Shown: positions 23,404-30,612 of the stretch, in pieces
Layout: every line of letters starts with the position of its first letter
How positions within the stretch are numbered: the stretch's first letter is position 1
Virus record (IMG/VR): IMGVR_UViG_3300038549_000020
Location: 1-62,819 of that record
Strand: one strand, 5' to 3'
DNA: 62,819 bases
Source: a virus
Notes under the pieces: model-generated
Told to the model about the DNA's origin: nothing
Databases searched by the model: none
What the model saw: only the letters and a program-made list of their open reading frames with translations
Position numbers and translations under genes: made by a program

Positions 23404-23725
23404 GGCTTGCCTTGTCGCGGGGCGTCTCGGCTCCGCATTCCAGGCAGGCGTAGCCAGCGGGCGGCACGCCATGACAGGCGGCGCAGGCGGACTGCTGGGT
23501 GAGCGCCCAGGGGTCGTCGATGCCGAGGGCGGCGGCGAGGGCTGCGAGGTCATCGACGGTGACGTGCGCACGTCGACCATTCTCGATTTTCGCGACGGTC
23601 TGGCGGGTCCAGGCCACGCCAGCCGCATTGATGGCGGCTGCGAACTCCTCGGCGGTCTGTCCTCGTATCTGGCGCAGTCGACGGATGTTGGCTGCGACAA
23701 CCGACGACAAGGAATGCTCAGTCAT
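23396..23725 (-). CDS. XRE-family regulator with C-terminal zinc ribbon
   Basis: 109 aa. Residues ~8-70 are a Cro/C1 HTH (VVAANIRRLRQIRGQTAEEFAAAINAAGVAWTRQTVAKIENGRRAHVTVDDLAALAAALG). The C-terminus has CAACHGVPPAGYACLECG, a zinc ribbon. Probably a DNA-binding regulator of the early genes. Coupled to genes on both sides by overlaps. Confidence 0.75.
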   Translation of the reverse strand: MTEHSLSSVVAANIRRLRQIRGQTAEEFAAAINAAGVAWTRQTVAKIENGRRAHVTVDDLAALAAALGIDDPWALTQQSACAACHGVPPAGYACLECGAETPRDKASHG

Positions 23726-24113
23726 GACCCTTCGGCCTTTCGTCTGCGGACGCCTGCTCGCCGCGCTTGATGGTTACCGGGAAATGCTTTCGCAGATCGG
23801 CCAGTATCGCGGACTCGGTACGCCCCCCGATGATCCAGATCCGCATTGGAGGGAGTCCCAGTTTCTCGGTCTCGATCACAATGGGTTCGTCGGCCATGAG
23901 TCGCGCCATGTTCTCGCCGCTCAGCCCGAGGATGAGTGCGGGCAGCCCTTCCGTGGTCTTCCCGGTCGCCTTTGGGTCGAAGTCTTGATGTCCGCAGTCG
24001 CAGGCGTATCCGGCGATGGCGTGGTGGCCACAGTGAGGGCAGCGGCGGAGCACGGCTAAGGGGTCAGGGCTGCCGCAAGCAGCGCATTCGAAGGAGAGGC
24101 ACTGGCTCACCAT
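23718..24113 (-). CDS. Zinc-ribbon protein
   Basis: 131 aa from ATG 24113. CAACGS, CPHCGHH and CDCGHQDFDP form a double zinc ribbon in the first ~45 residues. The rest (GLPALILGLSGENMARLMADEPIVIETEKLGLPPMRIWIIGGRTESAILADLRKHFPV) is a small alpha/beta domain. Overlaps both neighbours. No enzyme motif seen. Confidence 0.65.
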   Translation of the reverse strand: MVSQCLSFECAACGSPDPLAVLRRCPHCGHHAIAGYACDCGHQDFDPKATGKTTEGLPALILGLSGENMARLMADEPIVIETEKLGLPPMRIWIIGGRTESAILADLRKHFPVTIKRGEQASADERPKGHD

Positions 24114-24367
24114 CGGGGCCTCCGCCTGGTCGTTCCCCCTGGCGAGCCCCACATGATCGACAGTGCCGGATATCCGGGACGTCCGCTCAGTCTGGGAAGG
24201 CCGATGGCGACCCCGATGAGGCACCCCGGATAGGTGTTCCATGTGATCCAGCGTCGGTCGGTGGTCCGGTAGCGGACGATTCGAGGCCGACGCCACTCGA
24301 ACCGAAACCAGGCTGGTGGACCGCCGGGGATCGGTTGACGCCAACTGCCCCAGCCATGGACGATCAC
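24107..24367 (-). CDS. Hypothetical Trp/Arg-rich protein
   Basis: 86 aa (MIVHGWGSWRQPIPGGPPAWFRFEWRRPRIVRYRTTDRRWITWNTYPGCLIGVAIGLP). Very basic and rich in Trp. Overlaps both neighbours by 4-7 bases, supporting translation within the operon. No family recognised. Confidence 0.55.
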   Translation of the reverse strand: MIVHGWGSWRQPIPGGPPAWFRFEWRRPRIVRYRTTDRRWITWNTYPGCLIGVAIGLPRLSGRPGYPALSIMWGSPGGTTRRRPRW

Positions 24368-24663
24368 CTGTCCGCCTCCGCCTGATCGAGTTCGCTCGCC
24401 ATCTCCAGATCTGCCGGATCAACCCTGACCACGAAGTGCTCCCGCCGCGACCGGTCATGCTTGCGGCGGTATCGGGCGACGATCCGACCCGACTTGCGTC
24501 GTGCCCGCTCGCGACTGCCCCACGAGTACCAGGTGCCGCAGTCCATGCTCGGCCACGAGCCCACCGGTACCAGCAGCGTGATCTCCCATCGCCAGCGGCC
24601 GACCCGCTTGACGTCCGCGTATGCCCTGTTGTGCTGCATCACCTCGGGAGCCAACTCAGTCAT
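24364..24663 (-). CDS. Hypothetical protein
   Basis: 99 aa from ATG 24663 (CCAGGTGG upstream; GTG 24672 also possible). WRWEITLLVPVGSWPSMDCGTWYSWGSRERARRKSGRIVARYRRKHDRSRREHFVVRVD has a basic helix between two beta segments; possibly nucleic-acid binding. Coupled to neighbours. Confidence 0.6.
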   Translation of the reverse strand: MTELAPEVMQHNRAYADVKRVGRWRWEITLLVPVGSWPSMDCGTWYSWGSRERARRKSGRIVARYRRKHDRSRREHFVVRVDPADLEMASELDQAEADR

Positions 24664-25255
24664 GGTCACCACCTGGACACGTCATGCCGTATGGCACGGT
24701 CAGGCTCATGCCCTCGGTCGGCTCGCCGTGGATCACCGCGAGGATGATCCGCAGAGCGTCCACGATGGGCCCCTGAAGGTCGGTGAGGTCATCGTCGACA
24801 CGCGGTTTCATCCCCCTGGTCCGCGTGGCGAGCCGGAAGACCCCACCAGGCAGGGCGGCGAGCAGGATCCGCCGCTCCACGGAGCCCGGGATGTCGGCCA
24901 GGCTGCGGGGGTCGGCCTCGCGCTCCTCCGGGGTCATGGTGTCGTTGCCCCACGTCTCGACCAGGAGGGCGATCCCGAGTAGCGCCGGCTGACGGAGAAC
25001 CTCCAGGATGGCGACGGCCGACGGGTGTGGCGGATCCACGATGTTGTACGCGAGGTTGAACAGGGCGTGCGGCGGCCTCGGATGCAGGGCGCCCGAGGGC
25101 ATGCAGGGGGTTGCCCCGTACCCCTCCAGGCGGATGGTTGGCCCGAAGGAGCAGCGATGGTAGACGTCGGCGGTCTGCTGGTCCGTGGCGTCATACAGCG
25201 TGTACAGCTCGGGCTGTCCATCCCATCCGCGACGGTGGGCGTCGCGGTCAGACAT
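24656..25255 (-). CDS. Hypothetical protein
   Basis: 199 aa from ATG 25255. MSDRDAHRRGWDGQPELYTLYDATDQQTADVYHRCSFGPTIRLEGYGAT suggests a small alpha/beta domain; the C-terminal half is helical (GPIVDALRIILAVIHGEPTEG). Overlaps the LuxR-type gene by 8 bases. No family recognised. Confidence 0.6.
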   Translation of the reverse strand: MSDRDAHRRGWDGQPELYTLYDATDQQTADVYHRCSFGPTIRLEGYGATPCMPSGALHPRPPHALFNLAYNIVDPPHPSAVAILEVLRQPALLGIALLVETWGNDTMTPEEREADPRSLADIPGSVERRILLAALPGGVFRLATRTRGMKPRVDDDLTDLQGPIVDALRIILAVIHGEPTEGMSLTVPYGMTCPGGDHD

Positions 25256-25811
25256 GACCGTCTCCTCCGATGGGGATGAGGGCATACACCCTGCGGTTCG
25301 GTGACATGCGGTTGTTGCGCTCGTCAACGCCCCGCATCCGCCGGATGGCCGCTTCGGCATCCTCGGCGGTCCGGTACACGGCCTGTGATCCATCAGCGAC
25401 CACGTAGCCGACAGCGATCGACCGCTGCGGGGACCGCTGGTCGGCGGTCAGGATCCCCCGCTCGTAGGCCCTGGCGATCGCGTGAGCCCGGTCGCGGGCG
25501 TCGAGCCGGCGGTACATCCGCCGAGCGTGGGTCTTGACGGTGTCCTCCGAGATGAACAGTTCCCGGGCAATCTCCGAGTTGCTCCTGCCGGCCGCCATGC
25601 CGCGTAGGACGTTGAGCTGACACTCGGTCAGCTCCCCTGGTGGGGCGTACCGGACCTTGTCCCGGTTGGGCTCATAGACCCCGGCTTCCTTGAGGCTGTT
25701 GCGGATCGTCCGACTGGATACTCCGTGCAGGTGTGCGAGATTCGTGACGGTGACCCCGTCCTGGTAGGAGGCGATGACCTCGGGTAGTTGGTCGTCGTTG
25801 AGAGTGGCCAT
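25248..25811 (-). CDS. Double-HTH regulator (LuxR/GerE type)
   Basis: 187 aa from ATG 25811. Residues ~8-45 are a homeodomain-like HTH (EVIASYQDGVTVTNLAHLHGVSSRTIRNSLKEAG); residues ~63-120 are a LuxR HTH (LTECQLNVLRGMAAGRSNSEIARELFISEDTVKTHARRMYRRLDARDRAHAIARAY). The C-terminal ~60 residues are unique. Start overlaps the stop of a 31-aa fragment. Closely related in layout to the gene at 25896-26471. Likely a transcription regulator; target unknown. Confidence 0.78.
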   Translation of the reverse strand: MATLNDDQLPEVIASYQDGVTVTNLAHLHGVSSRTIRNSLKEAGVYEPNRDKVRYAPPGELTECQLNVLRGMAAGRSNSEIARELFISEDTVKTHARRMYRRLDARDRAHAIARAYERGILTADQRSPQRSIAVGYVVADGSQAVYRTAEDAEAAIRRMRGVDERNNRMSPNRRVYALIPIGGDGHV

Positions 25812-25874
25812 CACTCGTCGCCCCCGTTGACGGTGTCCTCCGAGATGAACAGTTCCCGGGCAATCTCCGAGTTG
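25534..25874. repeat. 48-bp direct repeat within the LuxR-type genes
   Basis: The same 48 bases occur at 25534-25581 (inside the LuxR HTH coding part) and at 25827-25874 (inside the 31-aa fragment). They encode the recognition-helix region SEIARELFISEDTV. This points to a recent partial duplication or recombination between paralogous genes. Confidence 0.75.
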
Positions 25875-25906
25875 GTCTTGCCGTCGGCCATGAGGTCACT
25901 CGCCAT
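25811..25906 (-). CDS. 31-aa truncated LuxR-HTH fragment
   Basis: ATG 25906 to stop at 25811: MASDLMADGKTNSEIARELF, then ISEDTVNGGDE. It is the start of a LuxR HTH identical in part to the downstream gene and ends abruptly. ATG overlaps the upstream stop by 11 bases and its stop overlaps the next ATG, so it may still be translated as a coupler. Best seen as a gene remnant. Confidence 0.5.
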   Translation of the reverse strand: MASDLMADGKTNSEIARELFISEDTVNGGDE

Positions 25907-26471
25907 CGTCGACTCCCGCCATGAGGACGGCGTACACGACACGTCGGGGCTGCTGACCGGTGGTGTTGACCCGCTCGGCGTCGGCTGCCGCGGCCCGCCA
26001 GGTGCGGCGGATGCTGCCGACGGGGATGGCGCACCAGCCGAACACCTTCGGTGACGGCACTCCGGGCCGCACCTCGGCGTTCGGAGTGGTATCGACATGG
26101 CGCTCCACGGTGAGGATTCCCCGCTGGTAGGCGGCGGCGATGGCGCGGGTGCGGCTGCGTCGCGCGGGGGGTATCCCCAGGATCTCGTAGATCCTCTTCA
26201 TCGCCGATTTGATCGTGTCGACCGGCATGCTGAGGTCGACCGAGATCTGGCGGTCGGTTCGCCCGTTGGCCACGAGTTCGAGCAGCGCCCGATCACGGTT
26301 AGTGATCACATACTGCCGGGGCCGCTCTTTCGGGTAGATGCCAGCCTGATGGAGATGATTACGGACCGTGCGGCGAGCCAGACCGTGATGGGCGGCGAGG
26401 TCGCTGATGGTGACCCCATCCAGCCACTCTGACACCATCTCCGCACGTAGCCCGGTGGTGACCCTGCCCAT
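25896..26471 (-). CDS. Double-HTH regulator (LuxR/GerE type), paralogue
   Basis: 191 aa. Residues ~10-45 HTH (MVSEWLDGVTISDLAAHHGLARRTVRNHLHQAGIY), residues ~60-118 LuxR-like HTH (NRDRALLELVANGRTDRQISVDLSMPVDTIKSAMKRIYEILG, then SRTRAIAAAYQRGIL). The C-terminus matches the paralogue's style (RRVVYAVLMAGVDDGE). Same two-domain plan as 25248-25811. Probable regulator of phage or host genes. Confidence 0.75.
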   Translation of the reverse strand: MGRVTTGLRAEMVSEWLDGVTISDLAAHHGLARRTVRNHLHQAGIYPKERPRQYVITNRDRALLELVANGRTDRQISVDLSMPVDTIKSAMKRIYEILGIPPARRSRTRAIAAAYQRGILTVERHVDTTPNAEVRPGVPSPKVFGWCAIPVGSIRRTWRAAAADAERVNTTGQQPRRVVYAVLMAGVDDGE

Positions 26472-26839
26472 CAGTCGTCACCCCAGTCGGACGGGTCGTC
26501 GTCGCCCTGGTCGTCGTCATCCTCGGCGGGATCGCTGTCACACCGACTGCCGGCCAGGCAGCCGGCGCAGTAGCAAGACTCGCGGCGGGTCAGCTCCTCC
26601 TGGGCCGCCACCTCCAGCATTCCGGCGGCGGTGAGGACCTGCTCCAGGATCACGCTGGCAAGGCCGGCGGCGGCGTCTTCCAGGGCGATGGCGTCACCGG
26701 TGAGGGCGGCCTGGTAGGCGGCGACCCACAGGTGCGCCGTTGGTGATGCCTGGCCGCGTCGGGCGGGGGTGGCGACGAGGCCGCTGGGTGGCGCGTCGGG
26801 GCGGACCACCTCGGTACGGGCGGGGGGGCGGTCAGCCAT
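26471..26839 (-). CDS. Hypothetical protein with Cys cluster and acidic tail
   Basis: 122 aa from ATG 26839, whose first bases overlap the stop of a 29-aa frame. Helical middle (TAHLWVAAYQAALTGDAIALEDAAAGLASVILEQVLTAAGMLEVAAQEEL), then CYCAGCLAGSRC and a highly acidic tail (DPAEDDDDQGDDDPSDWGDD). Possibly a metal-binding protein. A longer in-frame start near 26905 cannot be excluded. Confidence 0.6.
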   Translation of the reverse strand: MADRPPARTEVVRPDAPPSGLVATPARRGQASPTAHLWVAAYQAALTGDAIALEDAAAGLASVILEQVLTAAGMLEVAAQEELTRRESCYCAGCLAGSRCDSDPAEDDDDQGDDDPSDWGDD

Positions 26840-26921
26840 GGCGAACCGCCAGGTTATCCGTACGGCCGATGCCGTGCTGACCTCGCGCACTGGACGAGAT
26901 CTCATCTGTCTGGTCAATCAT
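26832..26921 (-). CDS. 29-aa coupled micro-gene
   Basis: ATG 26921 follows AGGAG by six bases, one of the better ribosome sites in the operon. It reads MIDQTDEISSSARGQHGIG, then RTDNLAVRHG, and stops inside the start of the next gene (ATGGCTGA). The strong site and the overlap suggest a leader peptide that delivers ribosomes to the downstream gene. Confidence 0.5.
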   Translation of the reverse strand: MIDQTDEISSSARGQHGIGRTDNLAVRHG

Positions 26922-26929
26922 GTGTGCTC

Positions 26930-27310
26930 CTAGATCGTTCCCGCCGCGCCGAAATCGGGCAGCACCGGCTGCCCGTCGAGCCGTCCCCACAGGTGCAGGC
27001 AGTGCTCATGGAGGTTGATGTGGGCCGAGGGTGGCGCGAACACCTGATAGGCCCAACCGTCGCCGAAGACGGCCCGGTGCATGAGCACCAGGTCGTCGTA
27101 GTCGGGGACCCGTCCGGCGCGGGACATCGACGCGTGGATCCACTCCGCGTCGTCATAAGGGGCGCAGGAGGCGATGATCCGCGCGGACCGGTCGCGGCGG
27201 TCGAAGTACCAACCGTCCTCGCCGTACCTGGACGGTGGCCACCAGTCGCGGCCAAGGATCTGGCGCACCCGGACGGCATCGATGTTGGTTGGTGGGCGGC
27301 GGTCGCTCAT
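26930..27310 (-). CDS. Conserved phage protein (DUF7694-like)
   Basis: 126 aa from ATG 27310. IHASMSRAGRVPDYDDLVLMHRAVFGDGWAYQVFAPPSAHINLHEHCLHLWGRLDG, followed by PVLPDFG, matches a conserved phage family with the YQVFPP...H.N.H..CLHLWG signature. Aromatic and His residues could bind a metal or base. Function of the family is not known to me. Confidence 0.7.
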   Translation of the reverse strand: MSDRRPPTNIDAVRVRQILGRDWWPPSRYGEDGWYFDRRDRSARIIASCAPYDDAEWIHASMSRAGRVPDYDDLVLMHRAVFGDGWAYQVFAPPSAHINLHEHCLHLWGRLDGQPVLPDFGAAGTI

Positions 27311-27516
27311 CGTCGTCCCCCTTTCTTGCGGATCTCGTAACGGATGCCGGACCCACCGGCCAGGAGCAGGTCGGACAGGGTCATGAGTGAGGCGTCGAGG
27401 GCTGCCATGATCCAGGTGCGGTACCACCGCGCGGCGACCTCGGTCGCGGGTGGCTGCGGCACCATCCACACCCGCCAGCGGCGGGTCAGGGGGTTGCGCG
27501 GGGGGCCGAGGATCAC
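27307..27516 (-). CDS. Hypothetical small basic protein
   Basis: 69 aa (MILGPPRNPLTRRWRVWMVPQPPATEVAARWYRTWIMAALDASLMTLSDLLLAGG), ending in a Lys/Arg cluster. Overlaps the next start by 4 bases. The central helix is amphipathic, not clearly transmembrane. Function unknown. Confidence 0.55.
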   Translation of the reverse strand: MILGPPRNPLTRRWRVWMVPQPPATEVAARWYRTWIMAALDASLMTLSDLLLAGGSGIRYEIRKKGGRR

Positions 27517-27558
27517 CGCGGCCTCCCAGTGGGGACGACGACGCGGTCGACCAGCTGC

Positions 27559-27972
27559 TCAGTCCCCACGCAGCCCACCCACCCCATACCTGGTCAGTGC
27601 GTACACGGCGATGGTCGCCTGGGCCCCCGAGCGCCGGGTGGCCGAATTGGCGCGGGTGGCGATGCGGGCGGCGGCGTCCGGGACGGGATGGACCTCGTCG
27701 AAGGCGATCGCCGCGTATCCGCAGGGCGCTCCTGGCCCGCCGGGAGGGGTGCCGAGGATGCCCCTGATGTGGGCGAGGTGGACGGCGTGGGGCCGCCCGT
27801 GCGCGCCGAGCTTGACCGACAGGTGGACGAGATGGCAGGCCACCGTGCCGAGGCTGAGGTGCAGCTGGGCGACGATGGCCGCCGTGGACTTCCCCTCGGC
27901 GACCAGGCGCAGGATCTCAATCTCGCGGGCGGTCAGTGGATCGCCCTGGCGGGGCTTGGACGGATTACCCAC
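27559..27972 (-). CDS. LuxR-type HTH regulator
   Basis: 137 aa from GTG 27972. An N-terminal LuxR HTH (PLTAREIEILRLVAEGKSTAAIVAQLHLSLGTVACHLVHLSVKLGAHGRPHAVHLAH) covers residues ~10-68. The C-terminal half is unique (YAAIAFDEVHPVPDAAARIATRANSATRRSGAQATIAVYAL). The domain order is reversed relative to the double-HTH genes. Overlaps the next upstream gene by 8 bases. Confidence 0.72.
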   Translation of the reverse strand: MGNPSKPRQGDPLTAREIEILRLVAEGKSTAAIVAQLHLSLGTVACHLVHLSVKLGAHGRPHAVHLAHIRGILGTPPGGPGAPCGYAAIAFDEVHPVPDAAARIATRANSATRRSGAQATIAVYALTRYGVGGLRGD

Positions 27973-28255
27973 GGATCGCCGCCAGGAGCTTGTCACGGTC
28001 GGCCGCGAGGAGAGTCCTGGGTGGCGAAGCGGGCGCGTCACAGGACGGTGGGATGGTCGCGATGTGGGTGACCGGAGTCAGGTGGGGTGTCCGGGGCGGA
28101 GCTGGCCGCACCCCGCTGCGGATTTGGGCGCGGCACAGGTGGCTGCGGACGGTGGTGATGGCGAGGCCCAGGTCCTGGGCGATCTGGGCGACACCACGTC
28201 CGGCGTCCGATAGTGCCATGATCTGCTCCTGGCGGCGGGTGAGCGGTGCTTTCAC
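27965..28255 (-). CDS. Small sigma/LuxR-type HTH protein
   Basis: 96 aa from GTG 28255. Residues 1-~45 are an HTH (PLTRRQEQIMALSDAGRGVAQIAQDLGLAITTVRSHLCRAQI) like sigma region 4 or LuxR. The rest is Pro/Thr-rich and then helical (LLAADRDKLLAAIRG). Start overlaps the stop of the membrane-protein gene (GTGA). Fourth HTH gene of this type within 3 kb. Confidence 0.68.
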   Translation of the reverse strand: MKAPLTRRQEQIMALSDAGRGVAQIAQDLGLAITTVRSHLCRAQIRSGVRPAPPRTPHLTPVTHIATIPPSCDAPASPPRTLLAADRDKLLAAIRG

Positions 28256-28494
28256 CGGGCACCCCCGCCGCGGCGGATCCTGGTCGTGGGTGCGGCGCGG
28301 TGCTGGGCCAGGGGTGGCGCTTGGGTGCGGTAGCCGTCCGGGGTGTAGCGGCGGGGCGTGGTGGGCTTGGCGGTGCGTACGGCCACCAGGAGCCATAGGG
28401 CGCCGAGGATGACGGCCAGGGCGGCGAGGACGATTCCGCCGACGATGAGCGGGTGCGACACGGGTACCTCCAGTGTGGACGGCGCGATGATCAT
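28252..28494 (-). CDS. Small single-pass membrane protein
   Basis: 80 aa from ATG 28494. One membrane helix (PLIVGGIVLAALAVILGALWLLVAV) at residues ~15-40 followed by a basic, Pro/Arg-rich cytoplasmic tail (RRYTPDGYRTQAPPLAQHRAAPTTRIRRGGGAR). Start overlaps the upstream stop. Function unknown. Confidence 0.6.
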   Translation of the reverse strand: MIIAPSTLEVPVSHPLIVGGIVLAALAVILGALWLLVAVRTAKPTTPRRYTPDGYRTQAPPLAQHRAAPTTRIRRGGGAR

Positions 28495-28808
28495 CGCTGG
28501 ACCTCCTTGACGACGTCGATGTCGTCGAGCCGCTGCATGCGGCCAAGGATCTTGGCGTCGCCGTATTCGGCGCAGTGGTGGGCCGCGAGGACATCCACCG
28601 GAAGACGCTTGACGCCAACCATGTCGATGAACACGCCGAGGCCCCGGGAGAAACCGAACGCGTCGCCAGGGCTGAGGGACGCGGGGGCGACTGGGGTGGG
28701 CTCCATGCTGCGGTAGCGGCCGTTCTGCAGAAGGCCACGGATGATCGATCTGTGGCAGTACCGGCAGGTCTCGCGCCGGATGGGAGCCTTGCGCCCGGGG
28801 GTTGGCAT
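28491..28808 (-). CDS. Hypothetical protein with CxxCH motif
   Basis: 105 aa from ATG 28808. Basic start and TCRYCHRSIIRGLL, a zinc-knuckle-like motif, then LSPGDAFGFSRGLGVFIDMVGVKRLPVDVLAAHHCAEYGDAKILGRM. Overlaps both neighbours. No known family recognised. Confidence 0.6.
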   Translation of the reverse strand: MPTPGRKAPIRRETCRYCHRSIIRGLLQNGRYRSMEPTPVAPASLSPGDAFGFSRGLGVFIDMVGVKRLPVDVLAAHHCAEYGDAKILGRMQRLDDIDVVKEVQR

Positions 28809-29032
28809 CAGCACCCACCACCCTTGAGGATTCCCTGGCAGACGTGGCAGTAGTCGACGTCGCGGTTCGGGTACGGGCAGTCGGGGTGATGGCCCCGGAT
28901 GCCGTGCCGGATCGGCGCCGAGGTGAGGGGGCGCAGTGGGATGACCTCGGCCAGGCGTCCGGGTTCGCGGACCGCCGCGGCGGGCTCCTCGCCCCAGTCC
29001 TCCGGCCAGATGCGGCGTGCGGCGAGACTCAC
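28808..29032 (-). CDS. Small zinc-finger-like protein
   Basis: 74 aa from GTG 29032, overlapping the initiator stop by 4 bases. C-terminal HHPDCPYPNRDVDYCHVCQGILKGGGC has the Cys/His spacing of a zinc finger. Translationally coupled to the replication initiator, so it may assist replication; inference only. Confidence 0.6.
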   Translation of the reverse strand: MSLAARRIWPEDWGEEPAAAVREPGRLAEVIPLRPLTSAPIRHGIRGHHPDCPYPNRDVDYCHVCQGILKGGGC

Positions 29033-30018
29033 GACTCGACCACCCTCAAGAGCGCACCGACAGGAGCGGGCTCGCAGCTTGGGGCCGGACCCTTCCCGGC
29101 GAGGAATGCCCTCAGCGCGCTCCTGGCGGCTTTGGCCTGCTCGGGGGTGACCGGTGGTGCCTGCTCGGCGCCTTCGTCCTCCTCGCGCATTTTCGCGGCG
29201 AGGAGAGCCCTGCGCTCGGTCGCCTTCGTCGCTCGCTGGCGGTCTTCGCGGACCTCGGCGAGAACCGCGGCGAGGTCGCCCTGGCGATGCATGGTCCGGA
29301 TGTAGCCGCCCGGATTGGTGGGACGGTGACGGGTCATGATCTTTTCAATGACGAAGTCTGCCTCATCATCATCAGCTCCGGTCAGAGTCGTCACGAGGCG
29401 GACGTCTCGCGCATCCGCGTGCGCGCGTTGATGATGATCCTTTCCCTGTTCCCTGATCCCTGATCCTTGATCAGGGGGGAGGATTTCGTGAGTCCTCCGG
29501 AGGATTTCCGGAGTGGTGTGGGCATATGTGTTTGCGCAGGCCAGCTGTGGTGGAGGCTGATTTTCGTGGTTGGTGGGTGGTGGAGACTCCTGCCGACCGC
29601 CGGAATCCTCTGGAGGTCTCCGGAGACTCTCCGGAGGATTTCCGGAGGACTCTGGAGGGTCGTCCTGGGGGTGTCCGTCGGGCGCGTCCGGCGGTGCCGG
29701 GATGCGGCTCTTCGACGGGTGGCTCACCTTCTGGTGCTCGGCCCATCCGGTGACCGCGAGGTAGGTTCTCCTGCCCGCCCGGTAGCGGACGATGAGACCC
29801 GCCTCGGCCAGCTCGGCGAGGTCCTCCTCAACATCGGAGGCGACCCGGTCATCCAGCGGCCAGAGGGCGGCCTTGACGAGCCGGGCGTCGTCGACACAGC
29901 GCCCGTAGTCGTCGACATGGGTCCACAGGCCCACGAACGTCAGCCGCGTCTCAATGCGCAGGCTGGCGACCGTGAGGCTCGTGAAGAACTCAGGCTTGAT
30001 CGTTCGAATGCGCGCCAT
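29029..30018 (-). CDS. Replication initiator / helicase-loader-like protein
   Basis: 329 aa from ATG 30018. Residues 1-~115 are a winged-helix domain of the type found in actinophage and DnaD-like initiators (MARIRTIKPEFFTS...ETRLTFVGLWTHVDDYGRCVDDARLVKAALWPLDD). A low-complexity Pro/Glu/Ser linker follows (~120-200) and contains the DNA repeats proposed as origin. The C-terminus (ADFVIEKIMTRHRPTNPGGYIRTMHRQGDLAAVL) resembles helicase-loader ends. No phage helicase or polymerase gene is visible, so it probably loads the host helicase, as lambda O/P or phage DnaD-type proteins do. Confidence 0.78.
   Translation of the reverse strand: MARIRTIKPEFFTSLTVASLRIETRLTFVGLWTHVDDYGRCVDDARLVKAALWPLDDRVASDVEEDLAELAEAGLIVRYRAGRRTYLAVTGWAEHQKVSHPSKSRIPAPPDAPDGHPQDDPPESSGNPPESLRRPPEDSGGRQESPPPTNHENQPPPQLACANTYAHTTPEILRRTHEILPPDQGSGIREQGKDHHQRAHADARDVRLVTTLTGADDDEADFVIEKIMTRHRPTNPGGYIRTMHRQGDLAAVLAEVREDRQRATKATERRALLAAKMREEDEGAEQAPPVTPEQAKAARSALRAFLAGKGPAPSCEPAPVGALLRVVES
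29440..29660. repeat. Iteron array, candidate replication origin
   Basis: CTCCGGAGGATTTCCGGAG occurs at 29495-29513 and 29629-29647. GGAGGATTTC occurs a third time near 29479, and TCTCCGGAGA with related CCGGAG elements fills the space. Next to them are CCTGATC repeats (29440-29475). The two 19-bp copies are read in different codon frames, so the repeat is conserved as DNA rather than as protein. Location inside the initiator gene recalls the lambda origin. Confidence 0.6.
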
Positions 30019-30230
30019 CAGACATCCCCCGCCAGGGCGATGGATGACGTGGAAACGGCACGCTCCGTACGAGCGTGCCGGCGGTCTGGCATCATGAGAG
30101 CCAGGTCCTCTCCGGTGTGGTCGGATGAGGGCATCAGGCCGGTGAAGCGCGCCAACGCTTTGCCGGCCGCCCTGTTTGTCGCCCTGATCATACCTCGTGG
30201 GCTCATATTCCCCGTGCTCACTCGGGCCAT
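30018..30230 (-). CDS. Hypothetical basic protein before the initiator
   Basis: 70 aa from ATG 30230 (GGGTGG upstream; an ATG 12 bases further out is possible). MARVSTGNMSPRGMIRATNRAAGKALARFTGLMPSSDHTG, Arg-rich, ending STSSIALAGDV. Stop overlaps the initiator ATG (ATGA). Function unknown; a small DNA-binding partner is possible. Confidence 0.55.
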   Translation of the reverse strand: MARVSTGNMSPRGMIRATNRAAGKALARFTGLMPSSDHTGEDLALMMPDRRHARTERAVSTSSIALAGDV

Positions 30231-30282
30231 GTCGCCACCCATTGATTCGAAGTGACATTCGCATTCATGTACAGCAATCCTC

Positions 30283-30316
30283 GAAAGCCTCCGACCCAAT
30301 CGAGCCGGAGGCTTTC
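30283..30316 (-). terminator. Hairpin between paralogue pair and initiator genes
   Basis: GAAAGCCTCCG and CGGAGGCTTTC form a perfect 11-bp stem with a 12-base loop, 12 bases after the stop of the 94-aa gene. The exit side on the minus strand is CTTTCGAGG, a weak T-run. Partial terminator inside the early operon. Confidence 0.55.
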
Positions 30317-30327
30317 CTCAACAGCAA

Positions 30328-30612
30328 TCAGTTCTCGTCGATCCCAGCGGCACTGAGCAGGGCTTTGAGCCTGGCAACCTCGTCCAGGATGGTCGGACAA
30401 GGAAAGACGACGTCGCTGAATTCCTGATACCGCTGCCCGGTCATCGGATTGACGTGCTCACTGAAGAGATCACCACCGAGAGTGGCATCGGAGACAATGT
30501 CCCGAGCGTCATCCTCATCGTAAAGACCAGCCTCGGCGGAATGGGGAGTAAAGCCCTGCTGATCGGGCCGCCACCACATGCCGTGCTCGTTTGACCAGAT
30601 CATGACTTTCAT
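30328..30612 (-). CDS. Hypothetical protein, paralogue A
   Basis: 94 aa (MKVMIWSNEHGMWWRPDQQGFT). It aligns along its length with the N-terminal ~75 residues of the next upstream gene: MIWSN.HG.WWRP...G.T.H..EAG.Y...A..IV..AT, then P..G.RY.E...V. Tandem duplication is evident. The aromatic, His-rich core is probably a small fold; function unknown. Confidence 0.65.
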   Translation of the reverse strand: MKVMIWSNEHGMWWRPDQQGFTPHSAEAGLYDEDDARDIVSDATLGGDLFSEHVNPMTGQRYQEFSDVVFPCPTILDEVARLKALLSAAGIDEN

